From contig NZ_BSND01000003.1 of the NCBI RefSeq assembly GCF_030159795.1, forward strand, positions 310,001-374,000: DNA of 64,000 nt. Reading direction: 5' to 3'. The notes beneath the pieces were generated by a model. It was not told the DNA's origin, ran no database searches, and was given only the letters and a program-made list of their open reading frames with translations. A program made the translations under genes and the position numbers. The stretch comes from Methylophaga thalassica. Lineage in GTDB: Bacteria; Pseudomonadota; Gammaproteobacteria; Nitrosococcales; Methylophagaceae. This document shows, in pieces, positions 35,751 to 45,432 of this stretch (its first letter is position 1; each line of letters opens with the position of its first letter).

Positions 35751-37226
35751 ATGAACAAACGGTCTCCAAGGATATTATTAGTAATCTTTTATTTAATATT
35801 CTCTTCCGTATCTGCTTTCGCAGAAGATTCAGGATTCGATAATCTGAAGCAGACGAGTAAAGCATTTGCGAATGTTGCAAAAAAAGTCTCTCCTGCTGTT
35901 GTTTTTATTCGAGTAGAGGGAACGGCTAAAAGTGAAAACACCCCTTTAACGCTTCCTTTTGGCAATCAGTCACCTTTCGGTGATGAATTTTTCAAGCGTT
36001 TTTTTGGTGAGGATTTTCCTGGCTTTCAAATGCAACCCCGTCATGGGCAGCCGGAGAGTGAGCGAAAAGTTATGGGACAGGGATCAGGGTTCGTCTTTAA
36101 GACAGATAAGGGCTTGTTGACAGATAAAACCTACATACTCACCAATAATCACGTAGTGGAAAACGCTGATGATATCAAAGTTACCTTTAATAATGGACAA
36201 GAATATAAGGGGAAGATTACTGGGCGTGACCCGCAATCAGATATAGCAGTGATCGAGATCAAAGCCAGTGATTTGCCACCGCTTAGAATTGCAGACTCTT
36301 CCCAAGTCGAGGTGGGAGAATGGGTGGTTGCTATCGGTAATCCATTTGGTCTCAGTCACACCTTGACCGTTGGTGTGGTCAGTGCCAAGGGGCGTACTAG
36401 TGTTGGTATTAATGACTACGAAGACTTTATTCAGACGGATGCTGCTATAAATCCTGGCAACTCCGGTGGCCCGCTGGTTAATCTTGAAGGGGAGGTAGTG
36501 GGAATCAATACCGCTATTTTTACCCGCAGCGGTGGCTATATGGGCATCGGTTTTGCCATTCCCAGCAATCTTGCAATTAACGTGGCGGAGCAATTAATAG
36601 AGCATGGTGAAGTAACCCGTGGCTATTTAGGCGTGGTGATTCAAGCATTGACCGCCGATCTGGCTGAGGCTTTTGATATCGAGCATGGGAAAGGCATTTT
36701 GATTGCTCAGGTTAGCGAAGACTCTCCCGCTGAAAAAGCCGGTTTAAAAGAAGGTGATATCATTACCCATTTTCAAGGAAAAGAGGTGTCTGATGTCGGA
36801 GATTTTCGTAATCGCGTTGCATTAACAGGCCCCGATACGGAAGCTAGTTTAAGGATACTGAGAGATGGTAAACAAAAAGTCATTAAAGTTACCATCGGCC
36901 ACTTGACTGAAGACAAATTGTTGGCCACGGGTGAGACAAAGAGTGCAGGTGAGATTGGTATTACTGTACAGAGTCTAACAAAAGAACTTGCTGATCAGTT
37001 TAATGTTAGCCCAGGAGAGGGAGTGCTGATCTCAGAAGTTAAGCCTGGTTCGGTTGCGGCACGTGCTGGCATAAAATCAGGACAAGTGATTTCCCAAGTC
37101 AACCGTAAACCGGTAAACAGCGTAGCTGAGTTTAAACAGGCTGTTAAATCCAGCGAGAAGGAAAAGAGAGTATTGCTGTTGATTAAAAGCGGTGAAATGT
37201 CACGCTTCGTCGCGCTGAGTTGGTAA
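35751..37226 (+). CDS. degP: Periplasmic DegP-type serine protease/chaperone
   Basis: The 491-aa protein has a signal peptide (to SAFA), a trypsin-like domain with His in ILTNNHVVENAD, Asp in DIAVIEIKAS and Ser in NPGNSGGPLVN, and two PDZ domains (GYLGVVIQAL and GEIGITVQSL). It degrades or refolds damaged envelope proteins and is essential at high temperature in E. coli. It supplies the periplasmic arm of the island. Confidence 0.96.
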   Translation: MNKRSPRILLVIFYLIFSSVSAFAEDSGFDNLKQTSKAFANVAKKVSPAVVFIRVEGTAKSENTPLTLPFGNQSPFGDEFFKRFFGEDFPGFQMQPRHGQPESERKVMGQGSGFVFKTDKGLLTDKTYILTNNHVVENADDIKVTFNNGQEYKGKITGRDPQSDIAVIEIKASDLPPLRIADSSQVEVGEWVVAIGNPFGLSHTLTVGVVSAKGRTSVGINDYEDFIQTDAAINPGNSGGPLVNLEGEVVGINTAIFTRSGGYMGIGFAIPSNLAINVAEQLIEHGEVTRGYLGVVIQALTADLAEAFDIEHGKGILIAQVSEDSPAEKAGLKEGDIITHFQGKEVSDVGDFRNRVALTGPDTEASLRILRDGKQKVIKVTIGHLTEDKLLATGETKSAGEIGITVQSLTKELADQFNVSPGEGVLISEVKPGSVAARAGIKSGQVISQVNRKPVNSVAEFKQAVKSSEKEKRVLLLIKSGEMSRFVALSW

Positions 37227-37331
37227 GGGGTATGAAATGTTGTGGCGAATGTGTGCAATGAAAGATTGCACCATCAGCCAAGATTTAACTGATGAGATTT
37301 CGATTAATTTAATACCGTGGAGTAGCATTCA

Positions 37332-39911
37332 ATGAGAATGGATAAATTAACCAGTAAGTTCCAACTGGCCCTGGCTGATGCGCAAAGCCTAGCACTTGGC
37401 CATGACAATCAATATATCGAGCCACTTCATCTGCTACTGGCACTTTTGAATCAGGACGGCGGTGCTATCAGGCCTTTGCTTGCGAAGGTAGGTGCCAATA
37501 CCGATCAGTTGCGCTCTAAGCTTAGTGCCGCCATAGAGCGCTTGCCCAAAGTCAGCGGTGATGCTGGCGATGTGCATGTGTCGAATGATCTTACTCGTTT
37601 GCTGAACCAAACGGATAAATTGGCGCAAAAACGTAAAGATCAGTATATCTCCAGCGAACTGTTTCTATTGGCTGCCGTTGAGGATAAGGGTACGACTGGT
37701 GAGCTTCTCAGAGAAGTCGGGGCCACCAAGGCAGCGATTGAAAAGGCCATTGAAGAAGTGCGAGGCGGACAAACGGTGGATGATCCTAATGCAGAAGAGC
37801 AGCGCCAGGCATTAGAGAAATATACCCTTGATCTCACCGAGCGAGCAGAACAAGGCAAGCTGGACCCGGTCATTGGCCGCGATGATGAAATACGCCGCGT
37901 GATTCAGGTTTTGCAACGACGCACAAAAAACAATCCGGTGCTGATTGGTGAGCCAGGCGTTGGTAAGACTGCACTTGTGGAGGGTCTGGCGCAACGGATT
38001 GTTAATGGCGAAGTACCCGAGGGCTTAAAGAAAAAGCGACTTCTGTCTCTGGATATGGCCGCACTTATCGCCGGTGCTAAGTACCGGGGTGAGTTTGAAG
38101 AGCGTTTAAAGGCGGTGCTCCATGACGTGGCTAAACAGGAGGGCTCTATCATCCTCTTTATTGATGAAATCCATACCATGGTTGGCGCCGGAAAAACAGA
38201 TGGTGCGATGGATGCAGGCAATATGTTGAAACCCGCGCTGGCGCGTGGTGAATTGCACTGTGTTGGGGCCACGACCCTGGATGAATATCGGCAATACATC
38301 GAAAAAGATGCCGCCCTGGAGCGGCGGTTCCAAAAGGTGTTGGTGGATGAACCCTCTCAGGAAGATACCATTGCTATTTTGCGTGGTCTGAAAGAGAAAT
38401 ATGAGCTTCATCATGGTGTCGACATTACCGATTCAGCGATCGTTGCGGCGGTCAATTTGTCCACCCGCTACATTACGGATCGACAATTACCTGACAAGGC
38501 GATTGACCTTATTGATGAAGCGGCTTCGCGCATTCGGATGGAAATTGACTCCATGCCTGAAGAAATGGATAAGCTGGATCGACGCTTGATTCAGCTCAAA
38601 ATGGAAAGAGAAGCCCTGAAAAAAGAAACCGATCAGGCTTCGAAAAAACGGCTGGAGATTCTGGAAGATGACATTGAAAAACTGGAGAAAGCCTTTTCTG
38701 ATCTTCAGGAAATCTGGAAGGCTGAAAAAGCTGCATTGCAGGGGACAACCGGTATTAAGGAGGAGTTGGATCGAGCGAGAATCGACCTCGACGCGGCACG
38801 GCGTGCCGGTGATCTCAGTCGCATGTCAGAGCTTCAGTATGGTCGTATTCCCGAGCTTGAAAAGCAGCTTGCAGCCGCACAACAAGCCGAAACTCAGGAA
38901 ATGACACTCTTACGGAATAATGTCACTGAAGAAGAAATCGCCGAAGTGGTTTCCCGGTGGACGGGTATTCCGGTTTCCAAGATGTTAGAAGGGGAGCGTG
39001 AAAAGCTACTGCATATGGAGGAGGCTCTACGCAAACGTGTTATCGGCCAGGAAGAGGCCATCGAAGCAGTGGCCGACGCCATTCGGAGTGCCCGTGCTGG
39101 CTTGTCCGATCCAAAACGGCCCAATGGTTGCTTTTTGTTTTTGGGGCCTACCGGTGTGGGTAAAACTGAGTTAACCAAAGCGTTAGCTGAGTTTTTATTT
39201 GATACTGAAGAGTCCATGGTGCGTATCGATATGTCAGAGTTTATGGAAAAGCATTCCGTTGCACGTTTAATTGGTGCTCCTCCTGGTTATGTGGGCTACG
39301 AAGAAGGCGGCTATTTGACAGAAGCCGTTCGCCGCCGACCCTACGCGGTTGTTCTTCTGGATGAGGTGGAGAAAGCACATCCTGATGTGTTTAATATCCT
39401 GTTACAGGTAATGGATGATGGTCGCCTTACCGACGGGCAGGGAAGAACGGTTGATTTCCGCAACACCGTTATTGTTATGACGTCCAATTTGGGTAGTCAG
39501 TTAATTCAGGAGTTAGCGGGCGACGAAAACTATGATGCCATGAAAGACCAGGTCATGGAGGTGGTCGGCCAACATTTTCGCCCGGAATTCATCAATCGCC
39601 TGGATGAAACGGTTGTGTTTCACCCGCTTAAGCAGGATCAGATCCGCGATATCACACGGATACAGGTGGATTATCTGCGGCAGCGTATGGCTGAAAACGA
39701 TTTAACACTTGAGGTGGATGATAACGTACTCGATTTAATAGCGGAGGCAGGATTTGATCCAGTCTTTGGTGCGAGGCCCTTAAAGCGCGTTATCAAGAGC
39801 CGTCTGGAACGGGCTTTGGCAAAACAGATATTGGCTGGACAGTGTAAGCCGGGTGATACCGTCAGGGTCACTCGTCAGGGTGATGATGTGGAGTTTCATG
39901 TTATTGTCTAG
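37332..39911 (+). CDS. clpB: Hsp100 disaggregase ClpB
   Basis: The 859-aa protein aligns end to end with E. coli ClpB: N-domain ([20 protein letters not shown]), first AAA+ module with [15 protein letters not shown], a long coiled-coil middle domain (residues about 400-520), and second AAA+ with [15 protein letters not shown]. It extracts proteins from aggregates together with DnaK. Known heat-resistance islands usually carry ClpG/ClpK, which has an extended N-terminus not present here. Confidence 0.97.
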   Translation: MRMDKLTSKFQLALADAQSLALGHDNQYIEPLHLLLALLNQDGGAIRPLLAKVGANTDQLRSKLSAAIERLPKVSGDAGDVHVSNDLTRLLNQTDKLAQKRKDQYISSELFLLAAVEDKGTTGELLREVGATKAAIEKAIEEVRGGQTVDDPNAEEQRQALEKYTLDLTERAEQGKLDPVIGRDDEIRRVIQVLQRRTKNNPVLIGEPGVGKTALVEGLAQRIVNGEVPEGLKKKRLLSLDMAALIAGAKYRGEFEERLKAVLHDVAKQEGSIILFIDEIHTMVGAGKTDGAMDAGNMLKPALARGELHCVGATTLDEYRQYIEKDAALERRFQKVLVDEPSQEDTIAILRGLKEKYELHHGVDITDSAIVAAVNLSTRYITDRQLPDKAIDLIDEAASRIRMEIDSMPEEMDKLDRRLIQLKMEREALKKETDQASKKRLEILEDDIEKLEKAFSDLQEIWKAEKAALQGTTGIKEELDRARIDLDAARRAGDLSRMSELQYGRIPELEKQLAAAQQAETQEMTLLRNNVTEEEIAEVVSRWTGIPVSKMLEGEREKLLHMEEALRKRVIGQEEAIEAVADAIRSARAGLSDPKRPNGCFLFLGPTGVGKTELTKALAEFLFDTEESMVRIDMSEFMEKHSVARLIGAPPGYVGYEEGGYLTEAVRRRPYAVVLLDEVEKAHPDVFNILLQVMDDGRLTDGQGRTVDFRNTVIVMTSNLGSQLIQELAGDENYDAMKDQVMEVVGQHFRPEFINRLDETVVFHPLKQDQIRDITRIQVDYLRQRMAENDLTLEVDDNVLDLIAEAGFDPVFGARPLKRVIKSRLERALAKQILAGQCKPGDTVRVTRQGDDVEFHVIV

Positions 39912-39986
39912 GCTGGTGTTGTTGAGGAGGCGTAATCCGCTGATTGCGCCTATTTGATTTCCTGACCGTATGTAGAATGAGTTGTT

Positions 39987-40937
39987 ATGGAATTTAAAGA
40001 TTATTATGAAGTGCTGGGCGTTAAGCGTGACGCTTCTCTGGATGATATAAAGCGGGCCTATCGAAAAATGGCCCGCAAATATCATCCGGATGTAAGCAAA
40101 GAGCCGGATGCTGAAGAACGTTTCAAAGAGATTAATGAAGCCCATGAAGTGTTAAAAGATCCTGAAAAACGCGCGGCTTATGATCAGTTGGGTGCCAACT
40201 GGAAGGCGGGGCAGGATTTTCGGCCACCGCCAGATTGGGATCAGGGCTTCGAGTTTCATGGTGGAGGCTTTACCAATGCCGATGCCGCAGAGTTTAGTGA
40301 TTTTTTTGAAAACTTGTTTGGGCAAGGTGGTTTTTCGAGAGGGTTTGGGGGACGCCGAGGGGGCTTTCACGCCCATGGTAATGATACCCACGCAAAAATC
40401 CTAATTGATTTAGAAGATGCCTTTCATGGTGCCTCTCGCAGCTTGACGCTTAAACATTCTGAGCTTGGCCCCGATGGTCGCCCCTATGTAAAAGAACGAA
40501 CCTTAAATGTAAAAATCCCCAAGGGGGTTCGTCAGGGGCAGAGTATTCGCTTGTCAGGACAAGGTGAGCCAGGCGTTGGCGACGGTAAGGCCGGGGATCT
40601 TTACCTTGAAGTGCAGTTCAAACCGCATCCTTATTACAGGGTTGAAGGCAAGGATATCTATGTGGATTTACCGGTTGCTCCATGGGAAGCTGCTTTAGGA
40701 GCAACGGTGAGCGCCCCGACCCCTGCGGGCTCAGTCAATCTGAAAATTCCACCGGGATCTGACAGTGGTAAGAAACTGCGACTAAAGGGGCGTGGCATTC
40801 CGGCCAAAGCCCCCGGCGACCTCTATGTGATCGTAAAAGTCGCATTACCTAAAGCGGATACCGAAAAGTCCAGAGAAGCCTATGAAGCTTTTCAAAAAGC
40901 CTGCGACTTTAACCCACGCGCATCTATGGGAGTATAA
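39987..40937 (+). CDS. cbpA: CbpA-type DnaJ co-chaperone
   Basis: The 316-aa protein has a J domain with [10 protein letters not shown] (the HPD motif), a Gly/Phe-rich linker ([16 protein letters not shown]), and two beta-sandwich substrate domains, without the zinc finger of DnaJ. This is the CbpA layout. It stimulates DnaK ATPase. The gene stands 75 bases after clpB and 2 bases before cbpM, its modulator. Confidence 0.95.
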   Translation: MEFKDYYEVLGVKRDASLDDIKRAYRKMARKYHPDVSKEPDAEERFKEINEAHEVLKDPEKRAAYDQLGANWKAGQDFRPPPDWDQGFEFHGGGFTNADAAEFSDFFENLFGQGGFSRGFGGRRGGFHAHGNDTHAKILIDLEDAFHGASRSLTLKHSELGPDGRPYVKERTLNVKIPKGVRQGQSIRLSGQGEPGVGDGKAGDLYLEVQFKPHPYYRVEGKDIYVDLPVAPWEAALGATVSAPTPAGSVNLKIPPGSDSGKKLRLKGRGIPAKAPGDLYVIVKVALPKADTEKSREAYEAFQKACDFNPRASMGV

Positions 40938-40939
40938 CA

Positions 40940-41257
40940 ATGGCGAGATCACTGATTACCCTATCTGAAGGCGATATCCTGGACGATATTCAACAGATCA
41001 CACTTGCCGATTTATGCCGGGCATGTAATTTGCCTGCTGACCAGATAATAGAGTGGGTCGATTATGGCATTCTCGAACCCGAGGGCCTGAAGCTCAGTGC
41101 TTGGCGTTTTACAGGTGTCAGTCTAAAGCGAGTGATGCGTGCATCGCGTCTGCAGCGCGATCTGGGTCTGAATACGGCAGGCGTTGCACTGGCGCTTGAC
41201 CTGTTGGATGAGATGCAAGAGCTTCGGCAGCGTCTACGTCGCTATGAGTCAAGTTGA
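40940..41257 (+). CDS. cbpM: CbpM-type modulator of CbpA
   Basis: The 105-aa protein has the MerR-like small fold of CbpM: LADLCRACNLPADQIIEWVD, GILEPEG, then FTGVSLKRVMRASRLQRDLG and a C-terminal coiled coil. CbpM binds the J domain of CbpA and lowers its activity. The 2-base spacing from cbpA supports this assignment. Confidence 0.9.
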   Translation: MARSLITLSEGDILDDIQQITLADLCRACNLPADQIIEWVDYGILEPEGLKLSAWRFTGVSLKRVMRASRLQRDLGLNTAGVALALDLLDEMQELRQRLRRYESS

Positions 41258-41271
41258 GAGTTTAGTCGATT

Positions 41272-42240
41272 GTGAATACGCCTATCGATCAGGAAATATG
41301 GCAGATACATGCGTGGAGAAACCGTTTGCAGTCTCTCATGTTACTGGGGCTATTGTTTATTTATGCAGGCTTATTGGGGCTTTTAATATTGGGCGGGCAC
41401 GGTTTTTTTGCCATTTTGGTTTTTACCGCGTTGGCATTAAGCCTTACCCCGTCTGTTTCTCCTGGTTTAACGATGCGTCTGTATCGGGCGGTTAAATTAT
41501 TGCCTCATCAAGCCCCTGGCTTGCATGATAGAATTAACATTCTTGCCAAACGTGCGGGCTTGGAAAACAAACCTGATTTGTATTACATACCAAGCCGCAT
41601 GTTGAATGCTTTTGCTGTTGGTTCGCAGGCTCATTCTGCTATTGGTGTTACTGATGGGTTATTAAAAACACTGGATCAGGATGAGTTAACCGGGGTGCTG
41701 GCCCATGAAGTAAGCCATATTCGCAGCAATGACATTGGGGTAATGGGTATTGCAGATTTGTTTAGCCGGGTTACCCGAGTGTTATCGCTATTGGGGCAAG
41801 TGTTATTGCTCATTAATATTCCTTTATTGGTTTATCAGGCTGCCACCATAAATTGGTGGGTGATAGCGTTATTAGTGTTTGCACCGAGTATTAGTGCGCT
41901 AACACAACTTGCCCTGTCGCGGACTCGAGAGTTTGATGCTGATCTTAATGCAGTGCGTTTAACCGGAAACCCAGAAGCACTAGCCCGGGCGCTTGCTAAA
42001 ATAGAATATATTCAAGGAAGATGGTTTGAGCGTGTTTTTTTTCCTGGTAAGGGTATTCCTGAACCCTCTTTGCTTAGGACTCATCCCCCTGTAAATGAGA
42101 GAATCGATAAGTTGAAAAGTTTAAAACATGCGTTTTCTTCTAAAGTCACTTTTTTACCTTCTGTACTGGTTGACAGCGCCATGACAAAACCCGAATTGAA
42201 AGAACCTCCTCGCTGGCACATAAGTGGGCTTTGGTATTGA
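41272..42240 (+). CDS. HtpX-like M48 membrane metalloprotease
   Basis: The 322-aa protein starts at GTG. It has two N-terminal membrane helices, the zinc site VLAHEVSHIRSND (HExxH, near residue 145), two more helices, and SRTREFDADLNAVRLTG with the third ligand Glu. HtpX degrades damaged membrane proteins alongside FtsH, which is encoded 3 kb downstream. An M48 protease is also found in some heat-resistance islands. Confidence 0.9.
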   Translation: MNTPIDQEIWQIHAWRNRLQSLMLLGLLFIYAGLLGLLILGGHGFFAILVFTALALSLTPSVSPGLTMRLYRAVKLLPHQAPGLHDRINILAKRAGLENKPDLYYIPSRMLNAFAVGSQAHSAIGVTDGLLKTLDQDELTGVLAHEVSHIRSNDIGVMGIADLFSRVTRVLSLLGQVLLLINIPLLVYQAATINWWVIALLVFAPSISALTQLALSRTREFDADLNAVRLTGNPEALARALAKIEYIQGRWFERVFFPGKGIPEPSLLRTHPPVNERIDKLKSLKHAFSSKVTFLPSVLVDSAMTKPELKEPPRWHISGLWY

Positions 42241-42274
42241 TAAAAAGCAGAGTGATACCCAGACGGAGCCAACT

Positions 42275-42727
42275 ATGAAAATAAAAACCATTCAGTCCTT
42301 TATCGACGAGATAAAAAGCTGTCATAAAACTTTAGCTAATGATTGCCGTAAAGGTATGAAAGCGGCCTCCGACCCACGTATTCAAGGGCTTTATTCCTAT
42401 CTCTATCAACATGAAAAGCGTTTGGAAAAAATTGTAGGAAAAATCGAAAGTCAATCTGACCCTAAAGCGCTTGAGACTATGGTTTATGACTTCGATGACC
42501 GTTTGCTTCATGGCATTAATACGAAAATTGGTAATGGTCTCACGGCGTGCGATCAACTATCTAAGTTCGTTGTCGATACGCATAATAGCATTCTCGCAGT
42601 TCTCGAATATCTTATCGGTCGAGCATCGATTCCAGAAGAGCTGGAAATACTGCAATTATTAAAGGACTCAGAAGAATCTGAACTCAGACAAATGGTTCAG
42701 CAGATACAGCGCGGATGGGAAGTTTAA
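42275..42727 (+). CDS. Small helical protein, unknown function
   Basis: The 150-aa protein appears all-helical, with four predicted helices and the pattern DEIKSCHKTLANDCRKGMKA and LYSYLYQHEKRLEKIVGKIE, suggesting a ferritin-like or four-helix bundle. ATG 42275 is chosen; GACGGAG lies before it. It is followed by a DUF2789 gene. No function can be given. Confidence 0.7.
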   Translation: MKIKTIQSFIDEIKSCHKTLANDCRKGMKAASDPRIQGLYSYLYQHEKRLEKIVGKIESQSDPKALETMVYDFDDRLLHGINTKIGNGLTACDQLSKFVVDTHNSILAVLEYLIGRASIPEELEILQLLKDSEESELRQMVQQIQRGWEV

Positions 42728-42770
42728 TTAGCCACGCCTCCCTGTTCTCACTCATTTTAAAGGATAAGTT

Positions 42771-43001
42771 ATGGAACCCCCTATTCATACGTTAAGCGAG
42801 TTGTTCAGTCAGCTTGGCTTGCCAAAAGCTGCTGAGGAAGTTGAGCATTTTATAGAGAAGCATCGGCCATTGGCGAAAGAAATACCTTTGCATGAGGCCT
42901 CGTTTTGGAATGGCTCGCAGAAGGAGTTTCTTAAGCAGCAGATTGCGCTTGATGCAGATTGGGCGGAGCTGATTGATCAATTAAATTCCCGCTTACGTTA
43001 A
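42771..43001 (+). CDS. DUF2789 family protein
   Basis: The 76-aa protein matches the DUF2789 pattern: HTLSELFSQLGLPKAAEEVE, FIEKHRPLAKEIPLHEASFW, and FLKQQIALDADWAELIDQLN. Members are small soluble proteins of unknown role in gammaproteobacteria. AAGGATAA lies upstream of the start. Confidence 0.8.
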   Translation: MEPPIHTLSELFSQLGLPKAAEEVEHFIEKHRPLAKEIPLHEASFWNGSQKEFLKQQIALDADWAELIDQLNSRLR

Positions 43002-43030
43002 GTGCTCTCGAAACTCAGGTTGATATTTTT

Positions 43031-43927
43031 ATGAATGAATGGTTATCTGAAGCGATGACAACTTTTGAGTCTTTGCATATTGCTACGTTACCTCCGGTGT
43101 ATAAAGTACTTTTGATCACAGTAACAGCAATGGTCTTAAATATGTCAGTGAGGCGGGTTATTAGCACATCTGCCGAACGGTACAAGTCTCGCCAGAAAGG
43201 CTCCGAAAAGGTTAAGCGTGTCGATACACTGACACGAGTTTGCCAATCTGCCATTTCCATCTTTATTTGGCTTGTCGCGGGCACGATAGCGCTGGCGTCC
43301 TTGGGGTTTTCGATTGCTCCCATCTTAACCACAGCAGGTGTGTCAGGTATCGCTATTGGGCTTGCAACGCAAAATCTGGTTAAAGATTACTTTTCCGGTT
43401 TTATTATTTTGCTCGAAGGTCAGATACGTGTTGGGGACATTGTTGAGCTGGGTGGGGCGATCGGCGAGGTGGAGGAAATGACGCTACGGTATGTGCGTCT
43501 GCGCAATCTAAGTGGCGATGTCATATTTGTACCGAATGGCAATATTACAAATGTAACAAATAAATCCCTCCAATTTTCGTTTGCTTTAATTGATGTTGGT
43601 ATCGCATATAGGGAGGATGTCGATGAAGTGTTACGAATTATGAGGGAGACGTCGCAAGCAATGCAGTCAGACCCAGATTTCAAGGAGGTTATCCTGGATG
43701 ATATGGAGATTATGGGGGTCAATGATTGGGCCGATTCGAGTGTTGTCTTGAGGGGGCGAGTAAAAGTGAAGGCAGGAAAACAGTGGGGTGTGCGTCGCGC
43801 ATATTTGCGGCAGCTCAAATATGCGTTTGACAAGTCTGCTATCGAAATACCATACCCTCATTTGACGTTGTATGCAGGTCAGCTTAAAGATGGCAGTGCA
43901 CCACCTTTTCATATTTTTCATGATTGA
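43031..43927 (+). CDS. mscS: MscS-family mechanosensitive channel
   Basis: The 298-aa protein has three membrane helices, the pore helix TAGVSGIAIGLATQNLVKDY and the beta domain GQIRVGDIVELGGAIGEVEE with LRNLSGDVIFVPNGNITNVT. MscS channels open on membrane tension and release solutes during osmotic shock. Its presence adds envelope-stress relief to the island. Confidence 0.94.
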   Translation: MNEWLSEAMTTFESLHIATLPPVYKVLLITVTAMVLNMSVRRVISTSAERYKSRQKGSEKVKRVDTLTRVCQSAISIFIWLVAGTIALASLGFSIAPILTTAGVSGIAIGLATQNLVKDYFSGFIILLEGQIRVGDIVELGGAIGEVEEMTLRYVRLRNLSGDVIFVPNGNITNVTNKSLQFSFALIDVGIAYREDVDEVLRIMRETSQAMQSDPDFKEVILDDMEIMGVNDWADSSVVLRGRVKVKAGKQWGVRRAYLRQLKYAFDKSAIEIPYPHLTLYAGQLKDGSAPPFHIFHD

Positions 43928-43979
43928 TTGCTTATTGGTGATGTCCAGTTGATGTTCAAAGATAATGTAGGGAGGTCCC

Positions 43980-44564
43980 ATGTTTAGCTCGGTTATTGAA
44001 AAACGAAACTTAACTTATAGTTTGCTGACACTAATTGTTTTAGTTGTAGGATATGGATTTGTTCGTATAGCTTTCAGTGCTACAGACAGTTTTCCTTTTA
44101 CTCAAGAGATAGTTCTTATTATTTTAGGCACAATAGCAACAATATTTATCACTTCATTGTTGTTGAATAGGCAGACAGCAGTAGAGATTGAAAAAGAGCA
44201 AAGCATTCGTTTATTTGAGCTTAAATCAAACACTTTTCACAATTTATTTGACTTACTCGAAGATATGATGATGGCAGATAGGGTGAATGACTCCGATATT
44301 GTTAGGCTTAGATTCATTACTCACAAATTAACGGTAATAGCATCAGGTCCAGTATTAGAAGAGTACAATGATTTTTTAAAACGTATAAAAACTCTTTGTG
44401 ATGATCATAGTTTTCTAGGTGATGCTTATGAATTCCATCAAGCACTTGCGTCTTTATCAGTACGCCTGCGTGAGGATATGTTGGGTTCGGACAGCGTTCA
44501 GGATTTAGGTTATGGTAAGCTAGATATAAATAAAATGGTTATGAAAAATAGCGAAATTATATAA
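43980..44564 (+). CDS. Two-helix membrane protein, unknown function
   Basis: The 194-aa protein has two hydrophobic helices near the N-terminus (YSLLTLIVLVVGYGFVRIAF and EIVLIILGTIATIFITSLLL) and a soluble helical part of about 125 aa. The gene is visibly more AT-rich than its neighbours, which suggests separate acquisition. GGGAGG lies just before the ATG. No family is recognised. Confidence 0.65.
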   Translation: MFSSVIEKRNLTYSLLTLIVLVVGYGFVRIAFSATDSFPFTQEIVLIILGTIATIFITSLLLNRQTAVEIEKEQSIRLFELKSNTFHNLFDLLEDMMMADRVNDSDIVRLRFITHKLTVIASGPVLEEYNDFLKRIKTLCDDHSFLGDAYEFHQALASLSVRLREDMLGSDSVQDLGYGKLDINKMVMKNSEII

Positions 44565-44686
44565 ATTTATATGTTGTGCTTTCCGCAAATTCAGATAATA
44601 AGTGCACCACTCATGGTTAATAGGTGACAGACGATCAACTGCCTGTAGGTGGTGTTCTAAAGTCGCCAAACTAATAGAGTATTACC

Positions 44687-44880
44687 ATGAGTTACAAGCA
44701 GTTGACCGAAGGCCAACGATATTAGATTGACGCCTATCTGCGCGAGGGTTTCAGTTACCGCTAAATCGCACAACGGTTAGGAGTAAGCCACAGCACTATT
44801 AGCCGAGAAGTGCGGCTGAACCGATTCAGGGGTAGCCATTATGTGCCTGAGGTTGCTCATGTAAGCGCGTTAAGTTAGAT
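44687..44880 (+). pseudogene. IS30-family transposase remnant, N-terminal end
   Basis: The sequence starts MSYKQLTEGQRY and continues IDAYLREGFSY and IAQRLGVSHSTISREVRLNR, the helix-turn-helix of IS30 transposases. In-frame stops interrupt it (after RY and SYR), and the catalytic domain is absent. It is a decayed insertion sequence fragment of about 170 bases. Confidence 0.8.
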
Positions 44881-44936
44881 CTTGAGTGTGTTTGGGGTGA
44901 GTTAATTGTTGATTTTTAAGGAATCATAAATTGCAA

Positions 44937-45281
44937 TCAGGCGATGTACAGTAGTGACCAGAGTGAACGGATATATACCTCAAGTTCTATAGATGCATGA
45001 TCAGTGAGAATCCACTCGCAAAATAGCTCGTCGTTTTCGCCTAAATAAAATTCGGCGCTCTCGTAAGATGCGAGGTTTAAATTAAGGTCAAGAAGGTTGT
45101 TAGAAGGTGCGCTGGCGGAGCTTAAAGAAACGATACTTCCATAGTTGTTGATGTCTATCGGGTCGGATAGATCCGACTCTATGGTGAATGGGAATCCACT
45201 ATTTTTCAGTACTTCTGTAACCCAGACTTCAGGCGCAGGGATGTTATTGAGCAAGACGAGAATGTGATTAGATGTTTGCAT
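44937..45281 (-). CDS. Hypothetical acidic protein
   Basis: The 114-aa leftward frame starts at ATG 45281 (the frame is open from a TTG at 45326) and contains ILVLLNNIPAPEVWVTEVLK and FYLGENDELFCEWILTD. It is acidic and soluble. It is the only leftward gene inside the island and lies beside an IS30 scar and an AT-rich gene, so this is probably a foreign insert. No family recognised. Confidence 0.5.
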   Translation of the reverse strand: MQTSNHILVLLNNIPAPEVWVTEVLKNSGFPFTIESDLSDPIDINNYGSIVSLSSASAPSNNLLDLNLNLASYESAEFYLGENDELFCEWILTDHASIELEVYIRSLWSLLYIA

Positions 45282-45432
45282 GAATGAAACCTTTTCAATA
45301 CTGGATTTTTTGCTCAGTTCAATCAACTAAGGAAAAAATGCCTTAAGGGAAAGATTAGCTTTATTGTGTTCGCGTCACAATTGCTGCAGGTGCTTATCAG
45401 ATTAACTATTTAACTTTAAGAGTATTAGAGCG

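Noticed and set aside
37332-39911. ClpG/ClpK disaggregase
   Set aside because: The N-terminus, middle domain and length follow ClpB closely, and no extended N-terminal domain of ClpG/ClpK is present.
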